DNA from: Tepidimonas sp. UBA997
GTDB taxonomy: Bacteria > Pseudomonadota > Gammaproteobacteria > Burkholderiales > Burkholderiaceae_C
NCBI GenBank assembly: GCA_002291945.1
Contig: DBAZ01000017.1
Coordinates: forward strand, 1-24,511
Direction of reading: 5' to 3'
DNA: 24,511 nt
In this document: piece after piece, positions 14,962-22,689 of the stretch
How the letters are laid out: each line of letters starts with the position of its first letter
Numbering within the stretch: position 1 is the first letter of the stretch
Notes under the pieces: model-generated
The model's input: only the letters and a program-made list of their open reading frames with translations
Told to the model about the DNA's origin: nothing
The model's database searches: none
Made by a program: the position numbers and the translations under genes

Positions 14962-15606
14962 ATGATCAAACTGCTGGTCGGACTCGGCAACCCCGGCCCC
15001 GCGTACCAAGACACCCGCCACAACGCCGGGTTCTGGTGGCTGGAGTCGGTGGCGCACGAACTCAAGGCGAGCTTACAAGCCGAGCGTGCCTATTTCGGCC
15101 GCTGCGCCCGCACCACGTTCGAAGGCCAAGCCCTCTGGCTGCTGGAGCCTGCCACCTTCATGAACCGATCCGGCCAGGCCGTCGCTGCGCTGGCACGTTT
15201 TTACAAGATTCCCCCCGAGGCGATTCTGGTCGCCCACGACGAACTCGACATCGAACCCGGTGAGCTCAAGCTCAAGCAAGGCGGCGGACATGCGGGACAC
15301 AACGGTCTGCGCGACATCCAGGCCCAGTTGGGTAGCCCCGACTACTGGCGTTTGCGCATCGGCATCGGCCACCCGGGTGTGAAAAGCGAGGTGACTGACT
15401 GGGTGCTCAACAAACCTGCGCCCGCGCAGCGAGAGGCCATCGAGCAAGCACTCACCCGCTCCCTCCAAGCCCTGCCGACGCTGCTTGGCGGTCGCATGGA
15501 GCAAGCGACGGCCCTGATTCACACCCGCAAGCCGCCGCGCCCCAAGCCAGCCCAGCCACCGACCAGCCCACCCGCACCGGCTTCAGGGGGTGGCGAGTCG
15601 CTGTAA
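14962..15606 (+). CDS. pth: Peptidyl-tRNA hydrolase
   Basis: Pth releases peptides from peptidyl-tRNAs that drop off ribosomes. The catalytic and binding residues are all present at standard positions: Asn10 in LVGLGNPGPAY, His20 in DTRHNAGF, Asn68 in TFMNRSGQ, Asp93 in VAHDELDI and Asn114 in GGHAGHNGLRD. The protein has 214 residues, slightly longer than usual because of a proline-rich C-terminal tail (about residues 188-214) that is probably disordered. The last 24 bp overlap the 3' end of the convergent ferredoxin gene. Confidence 0.97.
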   Translation: MIKLLVGLGNPGPAYQDTRHNAGFWWLESVAHELKASLQAERAYFGRCARTTFEGQALWLLEPATFMNRSGQAVAALARFYKIPPEAILVAHDELDIEPGELKLKQGGGHAGHNGLRDIQAQLGSPDYWRLRIGIGHPGVKSEVTDWVLNKPAPAQREAIEQALTRSLQALPTLLGGRMEQATALIHTRKPPRPKPAQPPTSPPAPASGGGESL

Positions 15607-15840
15607 GCGCTGGTACTTCTGCCAGAGGGTTGCGCGGCTCTCCACATGCTCCGGGTGGACGGGTATGCACTCCACCGGGCAGACCTGCACGCACTGGGGT
15701 TCGTCGAAATGGCCGACGCACTCGGTGCAGCGGCCGGGGTCGATCAGGTAGTAGTCGGCCCCCATGCTGATGGCCTGATTCGGGCACTCGGGCTCACACA
15801 CATCGCAATTGATGCATTCATCGGTAATCATCAAGGCCAC
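15583..15840 (-). CDS. 2[4Fe-4S] ferredoxin, YfhL/Alvin type
   Basis: A small electron carrier of 85 residues. The first cluster motif is CINCDVCEPECPN (C-x2-C-x2-C-x3-C-P). The second is CTECVGHFDEPQCVQVCP (C-x2-C-x8-C-x3-C-P), with the longer loop and C-terminal helix (HPEHVESRATLWQKYQRLQ) typical of the Allochromatium/YfhL group. The GTG start at 15840 is preferred because family proteins begin MAL-[LM]-I-T and because GGAG lies seven bases upstream; the ATG four codons in would remove this. It follows coaD by 25 bp on the same strand. The redox partner is unknown. It overlaps the pth end. Confidence 0.95.
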   Translation of the reverse strand: MALMITDECINCDVCEPECPNQAISMGADYYLIDPGRCTECVGHFDEPQCVQVCPVECIPVHPEHVESRATLWQKYQRLQRLATP

Positions 15841-15865
15841 GGCAGCACTCCATCTATCCCACCCA

Positions 15866-16369
15866 TCAGCGGGGGGGCAAGGCCAGCCGCCGCGCGACCG
15901 CCGGACTCACCATGCCGCCCACATCGCCACCCAACTGGGCAATTTCGCGCACCAGCGTACTGGAAATGCACTGAAGCTGCGGCTGCGGCAACAAAAACAA
16001 TGTATCGACTGTGGGCAACAGCTTGCGGTTCATTGCGGCCATCTGGGCCTCGTAGTCGAAGTCGGTCAGGTTGCGTAGGCCGCGCACCACCGCCTGGGCC
16101 CGGTGCTGCCGACAGAACGCCATGATCAGGCCGTCGAAGGGCAACACCCGTATCCGGGGCTGATGCTGGAACACCTCGGCCACCATGGCGATACGCTCAT
16201 CGAGGCTGAAGCGGGTCTTCTTGTGATGCGCCACCGCGACCGCCACGATGAACTCATCAAACAGGTCGGCGGCACGCAGGATCACGTCTTCGTGACCCAG
16301 GGTGATGGGGTCGAACGTGCCGCTATAGACGCCGCAGCGGGTGGCTGAAGTGGGGTGCGGGTGGCTCAT
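15866..16369 (-). CDS. coaD: Phosphopantetheine adenylyltransferase
   Basis: CoaD transfers AMP from ATP to 4'-phosphopantetheine, the penultimate step of CoA synthesis. The 167-residue protein has the nucleotidyltransferase motifs SGTFDPITLGH (Thr23-Leu-Gly-His26 as the [HT]xGH site), HHKKTRFSLDERIAM, VVRGLRNLTDFDYEAQMAAM and the late ISSTLVREI. The N-terminus has about 11 residues (SHPHPTSATR) before the first beta strand, a little more than usual, so the exact start is open. An unusual inverted repeat lies just upstream, between coaD and rsmD. Confidence 0.96.
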   Translation of the reverse strand: MSHPHPTSATRCGVYSGTFDPITLGHEDVILRAADLFDEFIVAVAVAHHKKTRFSLDERIAMVAEVFQHQPRIRVLPFDGLIMAFCRQHRAQAVVRGLRNLTDFDYEAQMAAMNRKLLPTVDTLFLLPQPQLQCISSTLVREIAQLGGDVGGMVSPAVARRLALPPR

Positions 16370-16390
16370 GACCCCAGATTATCCGAGATT

Positions 16391-16478
16391 GTTCATTAGG
16401 GCTTGAGATGGCCGGACGCATTCAAGTCCCCAATGCCCCGCTGACGTTCAAGCAGCACCGAAGGTGCGCCTAATGGAC
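16391..16478. repeat. Interrupted inverted repeat (three-way-junction shape) between rsmD and coaD
   Basis: The left arm is GTTCATTAGGGCTTGA (16391-16406). Its complement occurs on the right in two pieces, TCAAGC (16448-16453) and CCTAATGGAC (16469-16478). Only one position differs, and it is a G-U pair in plus-strand RNA. The 15 bases between the right pieces contain their own hairpin, GCACC-GAA-GGTGC (16455-16467). The result is three stems meeting at one point. The right arm runs over the rsmD stop codon. No T run follows, so a standard terminator is not evident. Confidence 0.65.
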
Positions 16479-17120
16479 CATCTCTGTATGCTCAAGCACG
16501 GGGCCATCGGGGGCCGACTCCGGCTCGGCACCGCGCCGGAACAGGTGGTAGTGAACAGCGCCGGCTTGGCCGTGCCGGTGCAGGTGCCAGGGCAAGTCGG
16601 CGGGCAGATCGGCTTGTCGCCAAGGTCGCGCCGCCTCCAGATAGACCCAGGCACCCGCACGCAAAGCCGGGTGGAGCCGCCGCATCAGCTCCCGGATCAG
16701 GGCTTCGTTCCAGCCGTTGGCGGCAGCGCCGAATGGGGGATCGAGAAACACCACGTCCCAGCCGGGCTGGGCACCGGCCAGCCACTGCAAGGCATCACCG
16801 GCATGTATCTGCACCTGCTGGGCACCGAAACGCGCCACATGCTGGCGCAGAGCCCCGACGAGCTGGGCATCCCGCTCGACCAGCAGCACGTCTCGGGCAC
16901 CCCGCGAAGCAGCTTCCAGCCCCAGCGCCCCGGAGCCAGCGAACAGATCGAGGCAGCGCAAGCCGCTCAGATCCTGGCCGAGCCAGTTGAACAGCGTTTC
17001 GCGCACGCGGTCGGGCGTGGGGCGCAGCCCTGGCACGGGCGGCACCGGCAATTTGCTGCGCTTCCACTGCCCGCCTATCAGGCGCACCTCACCGGGTGGC
17101 GCGCGCTTGGCCGATTTCAT
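16470..17120 (-). CDS. rsmD: 16S rRNA (guanine(966)-N2)-methyltransferase RsmD
   Basis: RsmD methylates G966 of 16S rRNA using S-adenosylmethionine. The product has 216 residues. It opens with VRLIGGQWKRSKLPVP and LRPTPDRVRETLFNWL, has the SAM-binding motif LDLFAGSGALGLEAASRGA from residue 57, and the catalytic motif VVFLDPPFG near residue 120. The frame is open further upstream, but the ATG at 17120 places the conserved RLIGG at the usual distance and overlaps the TGA of the preceding M16 gene. The C-terminal 16 or so residues (EPESAPDGPVLEHTEMVH region) look unconserved, and the stop codon lies inside the inverted repeat at 16391-16478. Confidence 0.94.
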   Translation of the reverse strand: MKSAKRAPPGEVRLIGGQWKRSKLPVPPVPGLRPTPDRVRETLFNWLGQDLSGLRCLDLFAGSGALGLEAASRGARDVLLVERDAQLVGALRQHVARFGAQQVQIHAGDALQWLAGAQPGWDVVFLDPPFGAAANGWNEALIRELMRRLHPALRAGAWVYLEAARPWRQADLPADLPWHLHRHGQAGAVHYHLFRRGAEPESAPDGPVLEHTEMVH

Positions 17121-18457
17121 GAGGCAGGGCCACCCAGAATCAGCGTCACCATGCGCTCGGGGTTGAGCACCCGCTGCAGCGCGTTCATCACCTGCTCGCG
17201 GGTCACGGCGTCGAGCCGGGTGGTCCAGGTATCGAGATGATCCATCGGCAGATCGTGCCACGCCATCGCGGCCACGTTGTCCAGCAGCTTGCGATTGCTG
17301 TCCAGCCGCAGGGCAAAACCATGGATGAGGGAGGCCTTGGCTTGGGCCAGTTCGGCGTCCGTCGGCCCTTCGGTGATGAAGCGGCGCAGCTCTTGGTGAA
17401 TCAGGGCCACTGCTTCGTCAGCCTGTTCGGGCCGGGTGCTCATGCTCACCGTGAAGGGGCCCGCGTGCCGCCCGGGGGCGAAGGCGCTGAAAATGCCGTA
17501 AGTCAGGCCGCGCCGCTCACGCACTTCCTGCATCAGCCGGGATGAAAACCCGCCGCCGCCCAGCATGTGATTGGCCAGGGTGAGCGCCATGAAATCGGGG
17601 TCGCTGCGCGGGAAACCGGGTTGCCCGATCAAAATCTGGGCTTGAACGGCATCGAAGGGCACCCGAAGGGTCTGCGCTGCCTGCAGCGGGGCCACCTCGG
17701 CAATGGTCGGCAGGGGCTGGCAAGGCCGGGTTTTCAGACCCGCCATCAACTGCTCGACGATGGCCTCGGCCTGCGCCCGGTTCACGTCGCCCACTAGGGT
17801 GACGCGGGCATCGCAGGCACGAACGTGACGCAGATAGAAATCGCGCATGTCTGCCACTGCCACACGCGCCCAGGTTTCTGGCCGGGCTTCGAAACCATAA
17901 GGATGAGGTCCCAAAACCGCTGCCTGGAAGTGCCGATTCGCCACCACACTGGGCCGCGTCTGCGCCTGCCGCCAGCCCGCCACCAGGCGGTCGCGCTCGC
18001 GCACCCAGACCGCTTCGGGGAAGGCGGGCGCAGACAACTGGTGCGCCGCCAGTGCCACGGCTTGTTGCCGAATGTCGGCCTGACTCAAGGTACGCAAACG
18101 CACCGACAGGCGATCCGCGCTGCTCTGGAGCGTGAACTGCGCACCCAGATCGGCCCAGGCTTCGACCAGTTGGTTCTCGTTCAAGGCCGACTGACCGGGC
18201 AAAGCGTCCAATCCCTTGTCCAGCATCAAGGCAGTGGCCTGCGCCAGACCAGCCTGCGCGGCAGGGTCACGGCGGCTGCCGCCATCGAAATCGAGCTGCA
18301 CATCCAGCATCGGCAAGGCGGTCAGCGTCACCAGTTGTACCCGGGTGCCACTGGGCTGGGTCCAGTGCTCGATGGGGGGCGCGGCCCACAGCGAGCCGCT
18401 CAGGATCAGGCTGGCCCACCCGACGAGCCAGCAACGGCGCACACAAAACCCTTTCAT
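17117..18457 (-). CDS. M16-family peptidase-like protein, zinc site absent (partner subunit)
   Basis: A 446-residue exported protein of the M16B (insulinase/processing-peptidase) family. A signal peptide of about 26 residues ends near LWAA. The zinc motif HxxEH is absent: the equivalent helix reads GLAQATALMLDKG (about residues 70-82). The C-terminal domain keeps the arginine/tyrosine segment RERRGLTYGIFSAF near residue 318, which in heterodimeric M16B enzymes completes the active site of the partner. Its neighbour upstream has the intact zinc motif, and their reading frames overlap by four bases, so they are probably made in equal amounts and form a periplasmic heterodimer. The substrate is unknown. 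rsmD follows with another four-base overlap. Confidence 0.92.
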   Translation of the reverse strand: MKGFCVRRCWLVGWASLILSGSLWAAPPIEHWTQPSGTRVQLVTLTALPMLDVQLDFDGGSRRDPAAQAGLAQATALMLDKGLDALPGQSALNENQLVEAWADLGAQFTLQSSADRLSVRLRTLSQADIRQQAVALAAHQLSAPAFPEAVWVRERDRLVAGWRQAQTRPSVVANRHFQAAVLGPHPYGFEARPETWARVAVADMRDFYLRHVRACDARVTLVGDVNRAQAEAIVEQLMAGLKTRPCQPLPTIAEVAPLQAAQTLRVPFDAVQAQILIGQPGFPRSDPDFMALTLANHMLGGGGFSSRLMQEVRERRGLTYGIFSAFAPGRHAGPFTVSMSTRPEQADEAVALIHQELRRFITEGPTDAELAQAKASLIHGFALRLDSNRKLLDNVAAMAWHDLPMDHLDTWTTRLDAVTREQVMNALQRVLNPERMVTLILGGPAS

Positions 18458-19860
18458 GGCTGGCCCTCCGGGGGCAGCAAGACCCCCACCGTCAACTGAT
18501 CATCCCGAAAATACCGGGCAGCCACACGCTGCACCTGCTCGGGGGTGATGCCTTGCAAGCGTTCGAGCAACAGGCGGGCGCTATCCGCGGGCCAGCCCAG
18601 CGCCCAGTAAGTCCCGAGTTCGCGGGCTTGGGCGAAGGTGGAATCGAGCTTGAAGACCTCGTTGGCGATCCACTGGTTTTTGACACGCCGCAGTTCGGTT
18701 GCCGTCACGCCTTCCAAGGCCACGCGGCGCACCTCGGCTCGCAAGGCGGCCTCCAGTTCGGCAGGCGTAACGCCTTGCACCGGGCTGCCCGACAGCATGA
18801 AGAGCTGTGGGCCACGGCCCGTCACGCCAAACCAAGCCCCCACGCTGTCAGCGACGCGGCGTCCTGCCGGGCCTAGGCCCTGCACCAGCCCACGTTCGAG
18901 CCGCGCCGCGCTGTGGCCATCCAGCACCCCGGACAGCAGCAGCAGGGCCAGCGCATCCACGCTCTGGGCATCGTCAGCCGCCGGGTGGCTCAAGGAGGGG
19001 GCCTTGTAGCCCATCACCACCAGAGGCCGGTCGGTCGCTCCCCGGTATTCAATGCGGCGCGTACCGGTCTGGACAGGCTCCGTCTGCGGCTTGCGATCCG
19101 GCACCACGCCAGCCGGAATCGCCCCGTAATACTGAGCCGCCCAGGCCTGCACCTGGTCCACATCCACATCGCCCACCACCACCACAGCGGCGTTGCCGGG
19201 CACATACCACTGGCGGTAGAAGGCGCGGGCGTCGTCTGGTTGCAGGCTCTTGATGTCGCTCATCCAGCCGATGATGGGGCGGCGCGTCGGGTGGGCCAGA
19301 AAGGCGCTGGCTTGGAATACCTCGAACATGCGTGACTGGGCCGATTCCTCCACCACCTGCCGCCGCTCTTCCTGGATCACATCCATTTCGGTGAAAAACA
19401 CCTCGTCGCTCCAGACGTTGTGGGCGAATCGGTCGGCCTCCAGGCGCATGACATCGAGCAGCCGGTTGGCCGGTACCTGCTGGTGGTAGGCCGTCACGTC
19501 GCGGCTGGTGAAGGCATTGTCACGCCCGCCCAATGCCGCCACACGGCGTGAAAATTCGCCGACGGCCAGCGTGGGCGTGCCTTTGAACAGCATGTGCTCC
19601 ACCACATGGGCCAGACCAGACAAGCCATCCACCTCGTCGATCGATCCGGCCCGCACCCAGACCATGTGTACCGCCGTCGGGGCACGCCGGTCGGGCTGGA
19701 TGATGACGGTCATGCCGTTGGTAAGCGTGGAAACGTGCACCGTCGTGTCCGGCACGGTGGCCTTGGCCGCCGTGACCAAGGTGGCCGCCACCAAGCCTGC
19801 ACCCAAGCCCGTCAGAGACCGCCGAACAAACCGTTTAAGCGAGTGAATCAAGGGTTTCAT
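18454..19860 (-). CDS. M16-family zinc peptidase, catalytic subunit
   Basis: A 468-residue exported M16B peptidase. The N-terminus has a basic segment then a hydrophobic stretch (GLGAGLVAATLVTAAKA), a signal peptide ending near residue 34. The inverted zinc motif HVVEH is intact at residues 85-89 (His85, Glu88, His89), and the EMDVIQEERRQVVEE helix supplies the downstream glutamate ligand. The second domain lacks a clear RRGLTY-type segment, which is present in the adjacent zinc-less paralogue; this complementary loss supports a heterodimer. The ATG at 19860 lies 30 bp from the divergent ftsY start. The pair next to ftsY and rsmD is a gene order I associate with Burkholderiales. Confidence 0.94.
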   Translation of the reverse strand: MKPLIHSLKRFVRRSLTGLGAGLVAATLVTAAKATVPDTTVHVSTLTNGMTVIIQPDRRAPTAVHMVWVRAGSIDEVDGLSGLAHVVEHMLFKGTPTLAVGEFSRRVAALGGRDNAFTSRDVTAYHQQVPANRLLDVMRLEADRFAHNVWSDEVFFTEMDVIQEERRQVVEESAQSRMFEVFQASAFLAHPTRRPIIGWMSDIKSLQPDDARAFYRQWYVPGNAAVVVVGDVDVDQVQAWAAQYYGAIPAGVVPDRKPQTEPVQTGTRRIEYRGATDRPLVVMGYKAPSLSHPAADDAQSVDALALLLLSGVLDGHSAARLERGLVQGLGPAGRRVADSVGAWFGVTGRGPQLFMLSGSPVQGVTPAELEAALRAEVRRVALEGVTATELRRVKNQWIANEVFKLDSTFAQARELGTYWALGWPADSARLLLERLQGITPEQVQRVAARYFRDDQLTVGVLLPPEGQP

Positions 19861-19890
19861 AGAATGTGGATGATTCCAGAAACCAAACCA

Positions 19891-20943
19891 ATGTTCAGTT
19901 TTCTCAAGAAAAAATTGTTTTCAGGCCCGTCGGACGCCGATGCTCCGCCGGATGCACAGCCCACCGACGCAGCCGCCGGACCCACCTCCGGGTCGCCTCC
20001 TGCCACGCCACCGGATGACGCCTCGCGTCAGTCCTGGATGAGTCGGCTCAAGGCCGGCTTGAAAAAAACCGGAACCGGTCTGGCCGCCGTGTTCACCGGC
20101 ACCCAGATCGATGAGACGCTGTACGAAGAACTGGAAAGTGCCCTACTGATGGCAGACACCGGCATGTCCGCGACCGAGTTTCTGCTCCAAGACTTGCGAC
20201 AGCGCGTCAGGGCGACCCGGACGACCGAACCGGCAGCGGTAAAGTCGCTGCTGACTGAAGCCATCGCCGATCTGCTCAGCCCCCTCGAAAAGCCTCTCTT
20301 CATCAGACACCCGTCCGGCGGCCCCATGGTCTTGATGGTGGCGGGCGTCAACGGAGCGGGCAAAACGACGACGATTGGCAAGCTCACCTGGCATCTGTCC
20401 CACGCGGGGGCACAGGTCTTGCTGGCGGCGGCCGATACCTTTCGTGCGGCCGCACGCGAGCAATTGGGGGTCTGGGCGCATCGAAATACGGTCGAAATCA
20501 TCAGCCAGGAAGGTGGCGATCCCGCTGCCGTCAGCTTTGACGCGGTCTCGGCCGGGCGCGCCCGCGGCAAAGATGTGGTGATCGTTGACACCGCAGGCCG
20601 CCTGCCGACCCAACTGCATCTGATGGAAGAGCTGAGAAAAATCAAGCGGGTGGTGCAGAAAGCCGATCCCACGGCCCCACACGAAATCCTGCTGGTCATT
20701 GACGGCAACACCGGCCAGAACGCGCTGGCCCAAGTCAAAGCCTTTGATGCAGCGCTCCAACTCACCGGCTTGGTGGTCACAAAACTCGACGGCACCGCCA
20801 AAGGCGGGGTGCTGGCAGCGATTGCGATGTGGGCCCGAGAAAACCACCGGCCATGCCCCGTCTTTTTCATCGGGGTGGGCGAGCAGTTGGAAGACCTGCA
20901 GACGTTCAATGCCCGTGAATTTGCACAAGCGCTGCTTGAATGA
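19891..20943 (+). CDS. ftsY: Signal recognition particle receptor FtsY
   Basis: FtsY is the membrane-associated GTPase that receives SRP-ribosome complexes for co-translational insertion of membrane proteins. The 350-residue product starts with the amphipathic MFSFLKKKLFS typical of the family, then a short Pro/Asp/Ala-rich acidic region (about 12-45). The NG domain follows, with G1 GVNGAGKTT at residues 152-160, AADTFRAAAREQL, G3 DTAGR from residue 233 and G4 TKLDG at 297-301. The frame is open far upstream on the antisense of the M16 gene. The ATG at 19891 is chosen because it gives the family N-terminus, but there is no clear ribosome site; ATGs at 19864 and 19870 are possible alternatives. 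Confidence 0.96.
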   Translation: MFSFLKKKLFSGPSDADAPPDAQPTDAAAGPTSGSPPATPPDDASRQSWMSRLKAGLKKTGTGLAAVFTGTQIDETLYEELESALLMADTGMSATEFLLQDLRQRVRATRTTEPAAVKSLLTEAIADLLSPLEKPLFIRHPSGGPMVLMVAGVNGAGKTTTIGKLTWHLSHAGAQVLLAAADTFRAAAREQLGVWAHRNTVEIISQEGGDPAAVSFDAVSAGRARGKDVVIVDTAGRLPTQLHLMEELRKIKRVVQKADPTAPHEILLVIDGNTGQNALAQVKAFDAALQLTGLVVTKLDGTAKGGVLAAIAMWARENHRPCPVFFIGVGEQLEDLQTFNAREFAQALLE

Positions 20944-20977
20944 CGCGGGACCCGGATAAGCATATGACAAATGCGTA

Positions 20978-21007
20978 TTGGCGTTCGTGCCCAGGGCTTT
21001 CTATACT
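20978..21007 (+). promoter_or_regulatory. Probable sigma-70 promoter of the sulfide dehydrogenase operon
   Basis: TTGGCG (20978-20983, four of six matches) and TATACT (21002-21007, five of six) are separated by 18 bp. They lie about 30 bp before the cytochrome start, in the 94-bp gap after ftsY. The following AGGAGAG (21024-21030) is a strong ribosome site. Confidence 0.65.
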
Positions 21008-21037
21008 CGGTTCATCCATTCATAGGAGAGGTTGACG

Positions 21038-21340
21038 ATGAAATCCGTCACGAAGCTGTTGTCGATCGGTTTGCTCAGCACCACCGCCGCCTTTGCCCAA
21101 GCACAGGTGAATGAAATCCGCGTGTGGGCCGCCGCTTGCGCCACCTGCCATGGCACCGAAGGGCGCGCCGTCCCTGGCATGGCAGCGCTGGCTGGCCAGC
21201 CGCAGCGTGCGATTGAGCAGGCGATGCTGGACTTCAAGCACGGTCGCCGCCCTGCCACCCTGATGCATCAGATTGCCAAGGGTTACACCGACGAACAGAT
21301 CGCCCAGATTGCCGCCTATTTTGCGGCCCAGAAACCCTGA
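21038..21340 (+). CDS. fccA: Monoheme cytochrome c subunit of flavocytochrome c sulfide dehydrogenase
   Basis: A 100-residue periplasmic class I cytochrome c that takes electrons from the flavoprotein encoded next. A signal peptide (KLLSIGLLSTTAAFAQA) is cleaved near residues 20-22. The heme motif is CATCH, Cys34, Cys37 and His38, and the probable sixth ligand is Met76 in ATLMHQIAKGYTDEQI. The ATG at 21038 is chosen over a TTG two codons upstream because the AGGAGAG ribosome site lies seven bases before it. Only one heme motif is present, whereas the Allochromatium vinosum subunit carries two. The assignment rests on the adjacent FccB gene, 12 bp downstream. Confidence 0.88.
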   Translation: MKSVTKLLSIGLLSTTAAFAQAQVNEIRVWAAACATCHGTEGRAVPGMAALAGQPQRAIEQAMLDFKHGRRPATLMHQIAKGYTDEQIAQIAAYFAAQKP

Positions 21341-21352
21341 GGAGACCGCACC

Positions 21353-22633
21353 ATGAAACGCCGTCAGTTTGTACAAACGCTCGCCGCCGGTTCGGCGCTG
21401 GGCTCCGTGGGCCTGTTGTCGGGTTGCGCCACCACCAGCAGTTCTGCGCCCCATGTGGTCATCGTGGGCGGGGGTTATGGAGGTGCCACGGCCGCCAAGT
21501 ACGCCCGCCTGTTTTCGGAAGGCAAGGTTCGCGTCACCCTGATCGAACCGAATGCCCGGTTCGTCTCCTGCCCGATCTCCAACCTGGTGATCGGCGGCAT
21601 CAAGGACATGAACTACATCACCCACTCCTACGACAACCTGCAAAAACGCCACGGTGTGCGCCTGGTACGGGACGCGGTCTCGGCCATCGACGCCAACAAG
21701 CGCACGGTCAGACTGGCCGATGGCAGTGAAATCGCGTACGACCGCCTGATCGTCTCGCCCGGCATCGATTTCATGTGGGAATCCCTGCCCGGCATGGCCA
21801 CGCCCGAGGCCAAGGCTCGGGTGCTGCATGCCTGGAAGGCCGGGCCACAAACCGCCGCCCTGCGCCAGCAACTCGTCGATATGCCCGACGGCGGGGTCTA
21901 TGCCATCACCATTCCGCGTGTGCCCTACCGCTGCCCCCCCGGCCCCTACGAGCGGGCCTGCTTGGTGGCCAACTATTTCAAGAAGGCCAAGCCGCGCAGC
22001 AAGGTCATCGTTTTCGACGCCAACGCCGAAATCCAGTCCAAGCGCGGCCTGTTCACCAAGTACTTCAACGGGCTCTACAAGGACATCATCGAATACCGTC
22101 CGCAACACACCGTGCTGGACGTCGATGCCGCAACCCGGACGCTCAAGTTCGAAGTCAACGAAGACTTCCGGGGTGCCGTGGTCAACGTGCTGCCCAATAT
22201 GCGTGCGGGTGACATTGCCGTCCGATCCGGCATGGCCACAGCCAACAACCGCTGGTGCGAAGTGGATTTCCTCACCTTCGAGTCGAGGGCACTCAAGAAC
22301 GTGCATGTGCTGGGCGACGCCATCCAGATTGCGCCGCTGATGCCCAAATCGGGCCACATGGCCAACCAGCACGCCAAGACCTGTGCCGCCGCCGTGGTCA
22401 ACCTGCTCACGGGGCACCAACCGAACCAGAACCCCCTGTATGCCAACACCTGCTACAGCTTCATCAACGACGAAGACGCCATTCACGTCGCCAGTGTGCA
22501 TCGCTTCGATCGCGCACAGCAGACCATGCTGACCGTGCAAGGCTCAGGGGGGGTCTCGACTGAAGCCAACATGATCGAGGGCAGTTACGCATTGGGCTGG
22601 GCACAGAACATCTGGGCCGACATGCTGGCCTGA
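21353..22633 (+). CDS. fccB: Flavocytochrome c sulfide dehydrogenase, flavoprotein subunit
   Basis: FccB oxidises sulfide to sulfur or polysulfide with FAD and passes electrons to the cytochrome. In the 426-residue protein, a twin-arginine signal (KRRQFVQTLAAGSA) leads into LLSGC, a possible lipobox with Cys25. The dinucleotide fold HVVIVGGGYGGATAAKY follows at 34-50. Cys73 in RFVSCPISN corresponds to the cysteine that binds FAD covalently in A. vinosum. The redox cysteines are Cys194 in PYRCPPGPYERAC and Cys367 in NTCYSF. GDAIQIAPLMPKSGHMANQH marks the second FAD contact. All signature residues support a working enzyme rather than a generic NADH dehydrogenase. A GGAG site lies ten bases before the ATG. 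Cotranscription with the cytochrome gene is very likely. Confidence 0.95.
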   Translation: MKRRQFVQTLAAGSALGSVGLLSGCATTSSSAPHVVIVGGGYGGATAAKYARLFSEGKVRVTLIEPNARFVSCPISNLVIGGIKDMNYITHSYDNLQKRHGVRLVRDAVSAIDANKRTVRLADGSEIAYDRLIVSPGIDFMWESLPGMATPEAKARVLHAWKAGPQTAALRQQLVDMPDGGVYAITIPRVPYRCPPGPYERACLVANYFKKAKPRSKVIVFDANAEIQSKRGLFTKYFNGLYKDIIEYRPQHTVLDVDAATRTLKFEVNEDFRGAVVNVLPNMRAGDIAVRSGMATANNRWCEVDFLTFESRALKNVHVLGDAIQIAPLMPKSGHMANQHAKTCAAAVVNLLTGHQPNQNPLYANTCYSFINDEDAIHVASVHRFDRAQQTMLTVQGSGGVSTEANMIEGSYALGWAQNIWADMLA

Positions 22634-22657
22634 TGGCGGGTAACACGGCGAGGTGAA

Positions 22658-22689
22658 CTCGCGTGCATCTTTGCGGTGCGCGGGTTTTT
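22658..22689 (+). terminator. Rho-independent terminator of the sulfide dehydrogenase operon
   Basis: CTCGCG (22658-22663) pairs with CGCGGG (22679-22684), including one T-G pair, and the stem can extend through further wobble pairs. Five T residues follow at 22685-22689. The T run reaches the stop codon of the convergent DUF3422 gene. Confidence 0.75.

Noticed and set aside
13909..15057. Long minus-strand frame opposite prs, rplY and pth (382 residues)
   Set aside because: It spans three recognised genes and two terminators on the other strand. Its His/Val/Asp-rich composition is that of an antisense shadow.
16391..16478. Integron attC site
   Set aside because: The outer arms read CATTAGG...CCTAATG, whereas attC sites have RYYYAAC on the left and GTTRRRY on the right. 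The orientation is opposite, and no integron cassette or integrase is present.
19594..19890. N-terminal extension of ftsY by 99 residues
   Set aside because: It is antisense to the M16 catalytic domain. The family N-terminus MFSFLKKK is at 19891.
21020..22540. 506-residue minus-strand frame opposite fccAB
   Set aside because: It is antisense to two clearly conserved genes with their own promoter and ribosome sites. The protein has no recognisable domain.
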